From assembly GCA_003518755.1 (NCBI GenBank), contig DOYA01000131.1:1-6114 (forward strand): a DNA stretch of 6,114 bases, in the 5' to 3' direction. Under the pieces are notes generated by a model that was not told the DNA's origin, searched no databases, and worked only from the letters and a program-made list of their open reading frames with translations. This DNA comes from Clostridiales bacterium (GTDB taxonomy: Bacteria > Bacillota > Clostridia > TANB77 > CAG-508). How positions within the stretch are numbered: the first letter of the stretch is position 1; each line of letters opens with the position of its first letter. Below are positions 1-5,025 of the stretch, in pieces. Made by a program: the position numbers and the translations under genes.

Positions 1-71
1 TAGCCGTTATACTGAAAATACTGAAAATGGATAAAATGAATATAAAATATAAGAAAAATAACTAAATATAA

Positions 72-130
72 GATACTATTAAGAGCTTGTAAGCAAGTAG
101 TATCAAGACTTGAAGGGGATACCTGAACCA
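72..130 (+). other. Structured sequence, possibly the right end (omega-RNA-like) of an IS200/IS605 or IS607 element
   Basis: Bases 72-80 pair with 96-104 (nine pairs, one G-T), enclosing a small inner stem GCT-TGTA-AGC at 85-94. A G-run and the sequence GGGGATACCTGAACC follow at 115-129. Just upstream, a reading frame is open from the left edge to a TAA at 63-65, with a Lys/Asn-rich tail ending KYKKNN. A second frame, ending TENTENG, stops at 32-34. A gene end followed immediately by a hairpin and a G-rich/ACC tail resembles the 3' end of tnpB genes, where the guide-RNA scaffold lies. That is recall and inference, since no tnpB domain lies within the window. An ordinary terminator is less likely because no T-run follows the hairpin. 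Confidence 0.3.
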
Positions 131-166
131 GATATTCTATATTTTACTCCTATTCCTTTTTGCTCA

Positions 167-196
167 AAACTTTTATTTTGTGCAATGTTATATATT
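167..196. repeat. Copy 1 of a 30-nt dispersed repeat
   Basis: These 30 bases match 4670-4699 in the same orientation with one difference (A at 190, G at 4693). The core is CTTTTATTTTGTGCAATGTT. Both copies lie outside genes. This copy is also bracketed by an 11-nt direct repeat TATTCCTTTTT at 151-161 and 193-203. Confidence 0.7.
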
Positions 197-503
197 CCTT
201 TTTATACTACTTTTGATCCATATCCCTCTGCCTCTTCTATGTTGTTATTATGGATTTAAAGTAGCTTCCAATTAAATCATATTTAATTATTAAATTAGAT
301 TTTTAATCTCGTTAATTATTATTATTCGTATTTTATATTAAATCTTAATTTTCATTTTATAATTTGTTTTTTATTTTTGTTTTTATAAAATTATTTTAGT
401 TTTTTAATTTTAAAATATTTTTCCAAAATTCTATTTTTATAAAATTTTATGAATTTTTGTATTTTTATTAAAATTTATCTACTATTTTCCTATCTTCTGA
501 ACT
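197..503. other. AT-rich stretch without a recognisable gene
   Basis: About 300 bases dominated by T-runs and TTAAT-type words, most extreme from 270 to 480. No reading frame with a ribosome binding site, no RNA gene and no clear promoter could be seen on either strand. Short minus-strand codon runs, such as one ending EAEGYGSKVV at about 204-250, lack a start signal and are broken by stops. Confidence 0.6.
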
Positions 504-551
504 TTATAAAAAAATAGAAATTAGAGATAATAATTCACTAATTTCTATTTT
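504..551 (-). terminator. Intrinsic terminator of the asnA-asnS operon
   Basis: A perfect 14-bp inverted repeat (538-551 with 511-524) begins 10 nt after the asnS stop codon. On the minus strand it is followed by a run of seven T's that starts inside the stem. The loop is 13 nt. The arms are AT-rich, but the stem is long and uninterrupted. The A-run on the other side means it could also work weakly on the plus strand. Confidence 0.9.
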
Positions 552-561
552 ATGGTAAATC

Positions 562-1923
562 CTAATATTCACAACTTCCATATGTTCTTGGATAAGGAAT
601 AACATCTCTTATGTTTTTTATTCCTGTAATATACATTAAAAGCCTTTCAAAACCTATTCCAAATCCAGATCTTTCACAAGTTCCATATTTTCTTAATTTT
701 AGATACCATTCATAATCTTCTGTTTTCATATCAAGTTCTTTCATTCTATCTAGTAGTTTTTCATAATCGTCTTCCCTTTGGCTCATTCCGAAAGTCTCTC
801 CAATACTTGGCAATTCTAAATCAGCAGATGCAACTGTTCCATCATCCATTTGTTTCATATAAAAGCTTTTTAGTTCTTTTTTCCACATTGTTATAAATAT
901 TGGACATCCAAAATATTCCGTTAAATATTTTTCATGTTCCTTTGCAATATCAGCTCCATATGCTGGTTTAAATTGCCAATCTCTTTCAGCTTTTTGAAGA
1001 ATCTCAATACATTCTTTATATGTTACTCTTTTAAATTCTTGCTTAATTGTTTTTTCTAATTTTTCTATTAATCCTTTTTCTTCATATTTGTCCAAGTATT
1101 CTAATTCCTCTTTTGCATGTTCAAGAGCATATTTAATAACAAATTTTAATACATCTTCTGCAATATCCATAATTCTAGCTAAATCGCAAAATGCAACTTC
1201 TGGTTCAATTTGCCAAAATTCTGCTGCATGATATGGTGTGTTTGAGTGATCAGCTCTAAATGTTGGTCCGAATGTATAAACTTTTGAAAAGCTCTGAGCA
1301 AATGTTTCTGCCTCAAATTGTGTTGAAACTGATAAACCAACTTTTTTTCCAAAGAAATCATCTGAATAATCTAGTTTACCTGTCTTTGCAATTTTATCTA
1401 ATTCCTGCGTTGTAACCTGAAACATCTCTCCTGCTCCTTCACAATCACTTGATGTAAAAATTGGTGCATGTAAATAAATAAAACCATGTGATTGGAAATA
1501 CTCGTGTATAGCCATAGATACTACACTTCTAACACGAAATATAGCTTGAAATAATGTTGTTCTTGGTCTTAAATATGCTTGTTCCCTTAAAAATTCTTTT
1601 GTATGTTTTTTAGGCTGAATTGGATAGTCTTCATCACAATCTCCTATAACTTTTATTTCCGTTGCTTTTAATTCAATTGCATATTCTTTAATTTGTAATA
1701 TTCCCTTTACTTCAACTGCTGATCCAAAGTGTATTTTTTGAATCATATCAAAGTCTGCTAATTCTTTATCATAAACTACTTGCAATTTTTTAAAACAAGT
1801 TCCATCAGAAATATCTATAAACCCAATTTCTTTTTGTTTTCTATGCTTTTTTATCCAGCCTTTTACAACTATCTCTTTGTCTAAATAATCTTTATATAAA
1901 TCATAAATTTCTTTTATCTCCAT
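562..1923 (-). CDS. asnS: Asparaginyl-tRNA synthetase (AsnRS)
   Basis: Cytoplasmic class IIb synthetase that charges tRNA-Asn with asparagine using ATP. The protein is 453 residues, normal for bacterial AsnRS. An N-terminal OB-fold anticodon-binding domain covers roughly residues 1-105 (IVVKGWIKKHRKQKEIGFID). The catalytic core shows the AsnRS signature DCEGAGEMF after motif 1, motif 2 FRADHSNTPYHAAEFWQIEPE split around TFRAD and EFWQIEPE, and motif 3 GFGIGFERLLMY near the C-terminus. The DCEGAGEMF and AEFW context separates it from AspRS. The start at 1923 is chosen because AAGGGGG lies about 9 nt upstream; a longer frame to 1968 would begin inside the preceding gene without such a site. It is the last gene of the operon, 29 nt after the ygjV-like gene, so it probably shares the tRNA-Asn T-box upstream of asnA. 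The C-terminus YPRTYGSCEY differs from the more usual FPRTP-type ending. Confidence 0.96.
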   Translation of the reverse strand: MEIKEIYDLYKDYLDKEIVVKGWIKKHRKQKEIGFIDISDGTCFKKLQVVYDKELADFDMIQKIHFGSAVEVKGILQIKEYAIELKATEIKVIGDCDEDYPIQPKKHTKEFLREQAYLRPRTTLFQAIFRVRSVVSMAIHEYFQSHGFIYLHAPIFTSSDCEGAGEMFQVTTQELDKIAKTGKLDYSDDFFGKKVGLSVSTQFEAETFAQSFSKVYTFGPTFRADHSNTPYHAAEFWQIEPEVAFCDLARIMDIAEDVLKFVIKYALEHAKEELEYLDKYEEKGLIEKLEKTIKQEFKRVTYKECIEILQKAERDWQFKPAYGADIAKEHEKYLTEYFGCPIFITMWKKELKSFYMKQMDDGTVASADLELPSIGETFGMSQREDDYEKLLDRMKELDMKTEDYEWYLKLRKYGTCERSGFGIGFERLLMYITGIKNIRDVIPYPRTYGSCEY

Positions 1924-1952
1924 AATACAATTCCCCCTTTTTATAGTGCTGT

Positions 1953-2492
1953 TTAGGATTCTTCGCATACTTTAATAACACTTTCTTGTTTAATATCATA
2001 TCTAATTATAGCAATTATAGTAGATAATAATATACATATATAAAATATAAATCCAGTATAGGCTTTTGCATAAAAATCATATATTATCCAGCCACATACT
2101 TTACCTAATGTATAAAGTCTAAAATTTTTCTCTTTTGATTGAAGAACAGATAAAGTATAAAATACTAGACTTGCAACAGGTAATATGTCAAACCAACTTT
2201 TAAATGTTAAAATACCACTCAATATTGATATAATAATCAAGATTACTTGAATAATCATTGGTACATTTTTATTCTTTTGATCATATTTATATTTTATATA
2301 AGTTTGCACAATTGCAATTAAACATACAACTATTGCAGAATATTATTTTAATATTAAAAAGCTAAGTAAAGCCACAAAATTTGCTAAAATCATACCTATT
2401 AATATTTTTCTTTTATCTTTAAATTGCATTGTAATTACATTTATTAATGAACTTATACCTAAAATTACATTTGCAACTATAATATTTACCAT
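1953..2492 (-). pseudogene. YgjV-family inner membrane protein, interrupted by an in-frame TAA
   Basis: The frame from ATG at 2492 to the stop at 1953 is exactly 180 codons and stays in one frame, but codon 50 (2345-2343) is TAA. The start is well supported, with GGAGAA about 8 nt upstream. The first half (MVNIIVANVILGISSL, then KILIGMILANFVALLSFLIL) gives two membrane helices. The second half resumes directly (YSAIVVCLIAIVQTY) and carries about four more, with KVCGWIIYDF and a charged tail. Total length and hydrophobic pattern fit the YgjV family (about 180 residues, function poorly known); that assignment is by recall. A GTG at 2309 opens a 118-codon frame, but it has no ribosome binding site and would lack the first two helices. 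The gene lies 20 nt after the GNAT gene and 29 nt before asnS, within the operon. It is either a recent nonsense mutation or a base error in the assembly. Confidence 0.8.
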
Positions 2493-2512
2493 TATAATTT
2501 CTCCTTCCAATT

Positions 2513-2995
2513 CTATAAATCCAACCTCAAATATACTGCATCTTTCATAGGACTATCATTATATTGTTCAATTTCATAAAATCCCATTTTTTTATACATC
2601 TTTATTGCACTTGTTAAAAATGGAAATGTATCTAATACCATAGATTTATAGCCAATTCTTTTAGCTTCATCTATAACCTTTTTTGCTAAAACATTTCCTA
2701 TATGTTTCCCTCTAAATTCAGGTTTAACATATAATCTTTTCATTTCACAAACTTCATTATGAAGCTTTTTCAGTCCTATACAGCCAGCTAAACTACCATC
2801 ATAAAATGCTATATATAGCCTACCATTTGGATATCCATATTTTTCTTCTAAATGCTCAATTTCTTGGTCAAAATGTTGTAATTTCAAATATTCTTCAAAA
2901 GTTTTATCTCCTTCTACTACTAAATTAGCATATTCTGTGAATAATTCTTTTAATTCATTTTTAAATTCATAACCTTCTTTAATCTCTAATTCCAT
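2513..2995 (-). CDS. GNAT-family N-acetyltransferase, substrate unknown
   Basis: A 160-residue soluble single-domain GNAT protein that would transfer an acetyl group from acetyl-CoA to an unidentified amine. Motif A with the CoA pyrophosphate loop is clear: CEMKRLYVKPEFRGKHIG at residues 83-100, with R95-G-K-H-I-G100 matching the R/Q-x-x-G-x-G/A pattern. Motif B follows at SAIKMYKKMGF (129-139). The protein ends YLRLDL, as in many free-standing GNATs of this subgroup. The start has GAGG about 8 nt upstream, overlapping the end of asnA, whose stop is only 15 nt away, so the two are probably co-transcribed. Nothing in the sequence links its substrate to asparagine; operon position is the only hint of a shared role. 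Confidence 0.9.
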   Translation of the reverse strand: MELEIKEGYEFKNELKELFTEYANLVVEGDKTFEEYLKLQHFDQEIEHLEEKYGYPNGRLYIAFYDGSLAGCIGLKKLHNEVCEMKRLYVKPEFRGKHIGNVLAKKVIDEAKRIGYKSMVLDTFPFLTSAIKMYKKMGFYEIEQYNDSPMKDAVYLRLDL

Positions 2996-3010
2996 ACATA
3001 TACCTCTTTC

Positions 3011-3979
3011 TTATAATATTTTCATATCTTTTAATTCAAGTTCAGTTTTCTCTTCCCATGAAGATGCTTGAACTTCTGCTATATGCTCTTTTTCAAGTAT
3101 TAACATCAATATTCTTGATTGACCTATTCCTCCACCTATTGTATAAGGTAATTCTTTTTTTAATATCTTTTGATGATATGGAAATTCAAGCCTATCCATA
3201 CATCTAGATTTTTCTAATTGTTCTTTTAAAGATGTTTCATCTACTCTAATTCCCATTGAAGAAATTTCTATTGTTTTATCAATTGCTTTATCATAAATTA
3301 ATAAATCTCCATCTAATTTCCAGTCATCATAATCTGGACTTCTTTTATCGTGAACTACTCCAGATTTTAATTTATCTCCAATACCTATTATAAATACTGC
3401 CTTTTTCTCTTTTCCTATTAGTTGTTCTCTTTCAATAGGCATTTTATCTGGATACATATCTTCTAATTCTTGACTTGTTATAAAATATATAGTTTTAGGT
3501 AAATCCAATGTTAAATAATGATATTTCTTTTTCATAAATACTGATGTTTGTCTAATTGCTTTGTAAATACTTTTTACCGTATCCTTTAAATATTCAATTG
3601 TTCTGTCTTGTTTATCTATCACTTTTTCCCAATCCCATTGCTCAACATATAAAGAATGAATATCATCAACTACTTCATCTTTTCTAATAGCTTTCATATC
3701 TGTATATATTCCTTCGTGCATAGGTATTTTATATTTACCAAGTGATACTCTTTTCCACTTTGCTAGAGAATGTACTATTTCAAATTTCTCATCTTCTTTT
3801 TTAAAACTTACTGCTTTCTCTACTCCAGTTAATTTATCTTGTAACCCAGTAGATGTTTTTACGAATATAGGACTTTGTACTTTTGTTAATCCTAATCTTA
3901 CTTCTAATTGGCTTTCAAAATGTTTTTTACATTCATCAATAGCCTTTAATGTTTCTAAATAACTAATTTCTTTCCTCAT
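3011..3979 (-). CDS. asnA: Aspartate-ammonia ligase (ammonia-dependent asparagine synthetase A)
   Basis: Cytoplasmic enzyme that makes asparagine from aspartate and ammonia, using ATP and releasing AMP and PPi. At 322 residues it is close to the E. coli enzyme (330), and the family signatures are present in order: GLQDKLTGVEKAV (45-57), VHSLAKWKR (69-77), the loop HSLYVEQWDWE (108-118), SQELEDMYP (169-177), HDKRSPDYDDW (210-220), EISSMGIRVD (238-247) and GGGIGQSR (282-289). The fold is related to class II aminoacyl-tRNA synthetases, and the last motif corresponds to their motif 3 region. The ATG has AGAGGG about 8 nt upstream. It is the first full-length gene of the operon, but starts about 350 nt after the T-box terminator, an unusually long spacer. 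Expression is inferred to rise when tRNA-Asn is uncharged. Confidence 0.96.
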   Translation of the reverse strand: MRKEISYLETLKAIDECKKHFESQLEVRLGLTKVQSPIFVKTSTGLQDKLTGVEKAVSFKKEDEKFEIVHSLAKWKRVSLGKYKIPMHEGIYTDMKAIRKDEVVDDIHSLYVEQWDWEKVIDKQDRTIEYLKDTVKSIYKAIRQTSVFMKKKYHYLTLDLPKTIYFITSQELEDMYPDKMPIEREQLIGKEKKAVFIIGIGDKLKSGVVHDKRSPDYDDWKLDGDLLIYDKAIDKTIEISSMGIRVDETSLKEQLEKSRCMDRLEFPYHQKILKKELPYTIGGGIGQSRILMLILEKEHIAEVQASSWEEKTELELKDMKIL

Positions 3980-4023
3980 TTTAATTCCCTCTTTCTTAAT
4001 TTAATTTTTTGGTAAAACCATAT

Positions 4024-4060
4024 AATTGTTGGCACGAAATCAAAGATTTCGACAACAATT
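4024..4060 (-). repeat. Imperfect hairpin just upstream of asnA
   Basis: An inverted repeat: the minus strand reads AATTGTTG, T, CGAAATC, TTT, GATTTCG, TGC, CAACAATT. The inner 7-bp and outer 8-bp arms pair perfectly and are separated by a small internal loop. It ends 44 nt before the asnA ATG. No T-run follows it on the minus strand (TATATGGTTTTACC), so it is a poor terminator. It may be an mRNA-stability or regulatory hairpin, or a dispersed palindrome. Confidence 0.65.
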
Positions 4061-4073
4061 TATAAATAAATTA

Positions 4074-4196
4074 AGATACTTGTAGGACATATCTATTTTA
4101 TTTTTACATAAATGATTGTGTTAATGGCTTTGCCATTTACAAATCATTATATGCGTTAGCTAAAATAGATTTAAACCAAAATGAATAAATCTATTT
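4074..4196 (-). promoter_or_regulatory. Competing hairpins after the Asn-rich short ORF (candidate attenuator or inserted palindrome)
   Basis: Four segments can pair in three ways. Segment 1 (4196-4186, AAATAGATTTA) is a perfect 11-bp partner of segment 2 (4173-4163). Bases 4170-4161 within segment 2 also pair perfectly over 10 bp with segment 3 (4100-4091), enclosing a stem-loop (4153-4107) that reads AATGGC-AAA-GCCATT at its tip. Segment 3 overlaps a third, weaker hairpin (4094-4074) followed by TAATTTATTTAT. Pairings 1:2 and 2:3 exclude each other, as do 2:3 and 3:4. Segment 1 starts at the last base of the short ORF's TGA. This is attenuator-like topology, but the final T-tract is weak. 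The 80-bp block 4091-4170 could instead be a dispersed palindromic repeat. Confidence 0.5.
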
Positions 4197-4243
4197 CATG
4201 TTTTATTATTATTGTCATTATTATTATCATTTTCACTTTCCAT
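4196..4243 (-). CDS. Short ORF encoding an Asn/Asp-rich peptide, candidate leader peptide of asnA
   Basis: ATG at 4243 to TGA at 4196 encodes MESENDNNNDNNNKT, 15 residues with seven Asn (all AAT) and two Asp. Aspartate is the substrate and asparagine the product of AsnA, encoded next on the same transcript. The ribosome binding site is strong: GAGGTG ends 8 nt before the ATG, and an in-frame TGA lies just upstream, fixing the start. The ORF sits after the tRNA-Asn T-box terminator, and its stop codon overlaps the first arm of a set of competing hairpins. This arrangement recalls amino-acid leader peptides such as those of trp and his operons, where a run of codons for the end product senses charged tRNA. 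That role is an inference. The alternative is a chance AAT-repeat in AT-rich DNA, though the ribosome binding site and position argue against it. Confidence 0.55.
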   Translation of the reverse strand: MESENDNNNDNNNKT

Positions 4244-4284
4244 TCTTAAACCACCTCACTTTATAACCCAAATTTTAATTATCT

Positions 4285-4308
4285 CTAATTTAGTATCTTT
4301 AATAGCAT
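4285..4308 (-). CDS. Seven-residue ORF between the T-box terminator and asnA
   Basis: ATG at 4308 follows a near-perfect AGGAGG with 8-nt spacing (4317-4322) and encodes MLLKILN before TAG at 4285. It begins about 25 nt after the T-box terminator's T-run, so it is the first thing translated on read-through transcripts. It contains three Leu codons and a final Asn. The binding site is better than that of asnA, so ribosomes probably load here. Whether the peptide matters is unknown; it may only recruit ribosomes to the leader or be a decayed gene start. Confidence 0.4.
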   Translation of the reverse strand: MLLKILN

Positions 4309-4332
4309 AAGTTTTTCCTCCTCTCTTAATTC

Positions 4333-4372
4333 AAAAATCCCTGTATCATCCTACAATAAGGACGAATACAGG
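4333..4372 (-). terminator. T-box-controlled intrinsic terminator
   Basis: On the minus strand CCTGTAT (4372-4366) pairs with ATACAGG (4346-4340). The stem continues through CGTCCT/AGGATG, with a G-U pair and a bulged T, around a TATTGT loop; GATTTTT follows. The 5' arm overlaps the 3' half of the antiterminator, so the two folds exclude each other. Confidence 0.93.
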
Positions 4373-4623
4373 TATCCGCGGTGCCACCTTATTTATTATT
4401 AAAGACACTTATATCTCATTACTTTAATAATCACTTTTTTATTCTGCTCCAACAAGCATAGCAATATGATGACGGATTGCTTCCGAACTAGTCTACTAAG
4501 CTATACAGCTTTTCGGTAGTCTGCTCAGAGGTGTTCTTTCACTAAACTCTTATAACTACTTCACACTATACGTAGCTCACTGATATAAGTTGTAAAGTTA
4601 CTTTTCCTCTTCATAGCATTTAT
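4333..4623 (-). promoter_or_regulatory. T-box riboswitch leader specific for tRNA-Asn
   Basis: The hallmark T-box AAGGTGGCACCGCGG is at 4390-4376. Stem I is closed by AGAGG (4610-4606) with CCTCT (4531-4527). Its specifier loop has AGTA on the 5' side and GTGAAAG-AAC-A on the 3' side, giving the Asn codon AAC at 4535-4533 followed by a purine. In the T-box bulge TGGC (4386-4383), the variable base C pairs with discriminator G, which is the discriminator of bacterial tRNA-Asn. The antiterminator can be traced: AATAAGG (beginning 4394) pairs with CCTTATT over 7 bp, and GCGGATA pairs with TATTCGT. Middle-region stems are also visible (CCGAA/TTCGG, AGCAAT/ATTGCT). Uncharged tRNA-Asn should stabilise the antiterminator and allow transcription of asnA through asnS. 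Confidence 0.95.
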
Positions 4624-4629
4624 GTTTAT

Positions 4630-4658
4630 ATTATAGCATGTTATTTTATTTTAGTCAA
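4630..4658 (-). promoter_or_regulatory. Sigma-70 (sigma-A) promoter of the T-box/asn operon
   Basis: On the minus strand TTGACT (4658-4653) is followed by a 17-nt spacer and a consensus TATAAT (4635-4630). TGC directly before TATAAT makes it an extended -10. Transcription should start near 4623, about 13 nt before stem I of the T-box. Such a strong promoter suits a gene set controlled after initiation. Confidence 0.88.
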
Positions 4659-4669
4659 AAAACGCACGG

Positions 4670-4699
4670 AAACTTTTATTTTGTGCAATGTTGTATATT
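4670..4699. repeat. Copy 2 of the 30-nt dispersed repeat
   Basis: Matches 167-196 with one mismatch in the same orientation. It ends 11 nt upstream of the -35 element of the asn operon promoter, between that promoter and the terminator of the gene pair to its right. It is close enough to be a regulatory site, but no inverted symmetry was seen. Confidence 0.7.
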
Positions 4700-4721
4700 T
4701 CAAAAAATCTTAATTTTCTAT

Positions 4722-4782
4722 AAAAATAACAAAAATTTGCAGTTTTGAACGTTTATACTCCTATCTTCAAAATTGCAAATTT
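4722..4782 (-). terminator. Intrinsic terminator after the small membrane protein gene
   Basis: AAATTTGCA-A-TTTTGAA (4782-4766) pairs with TTCAAAA-C-TGCAAATTT (4749-4733), giving 9 + 7 bp around one A-C mismatch and a 16-nt loop. TTGTTATTTTTA follows on the minus strand. It separates the right-hand gene pair from the asn operon promoter. Confidence 0.8.
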
Positions 4783-4818
4783 GTCTCTTTTCCCTATTTG
4801 GATAAATTGGAATTTGTA

Positions 4819-5001
4819 TTATTGTTTTTCATCATCTTTTTTTGAGAAAATCAAACTAAATGCAGGAACAAAGCTTATGCCAAAACAAATTCCTATACCA
4901 ATTCCAGCCATACTATTTAGTACATTAACGAAAACTATACTCCATAAAATTGCCATTACGATTCCAATTATTAATCCAATTATAATTCCTTTATTCTTCA
5001 T
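4819..5001 (-). CDS. Small two-helix membrane protein of unknown function
   Basis: The product is 60 residues. A basic start (MKNKG) leads into a first hydrophobic helix at about 6-28. A glycine-rich second helix (about 31-53, with AGIGIGICFGISF) follows, and the tail is charged (SKKDDEKQ). The two helices are joined by only a few residues, so it is probably a membrane hairpin with both ends in the cytoplasm. No family was recognised. The start is well supported by AGGAGG 8 nt before the ATG. It follows the ATP-binding regulator gene by 24 nt, with a terminator after it, so the two probably form one transcript. The spaced glycines could support helix packing or oligomerisation, but a toxin or transport role cannot be shown from sequence. 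Confidence 0.75.
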   Translation of the reverse strand: MKNKGIIIGLIIGIVMAILWSIVFVNVLNSMAGIGIGICFGISFVPAFSLIFSKKDDEKQ

Positions 5002-5025
5002 TAATTCATCCTCCTATACAACTTA

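Noticed and set aside
3..65. Plus-strand open frame entering from the left edge as a confident gene
   Set aside because: Only 20 codons are visible, and a second frame (ending TENTENG at 32-34) is also open from the edge, so the true frame cannot be chosen. It is mentioned only as context for the structured sequence after it.
105..250. Minus-strand coding remnant (EAEGYGSKVV, stop, then YNIAQNKSF and onward)
   Set aside because: It has an in-frame stop, no start or ribosome binding site, and no family match; it is treated only as part of the repeat observation.
1179..1361. 60-codon minus-strand frame inside asnS
   Set aside because: It is wholly inside the well-supported asnS frame in another register, with no start signal.
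1924..1968. Upstream extension of asnS by 15 codons
   Set aside because: It would begin within the end of the ygjV-like gene. The extra residues are not typical of AsnRS, and the strong AAGGGGG site points to the start at 1923.
1953..2309. A separate 118-residue membrane protein starting at GTG 2309
   Set aside because: There is no ribosome binding site before this GTG, and the upstream frame, start and sequence show it is the second half of a longer gene broken at 2343-2345.
4652..4690. Terminator-like GCAC/GTGC repeat followed by GTTTTTTG on the minus strand
   Set aside because: The stem is only 4 bp with a 15-nt loop, and it overlaps the -35 region of the clear asn promoter. A better terminator lies at 4722-4782.
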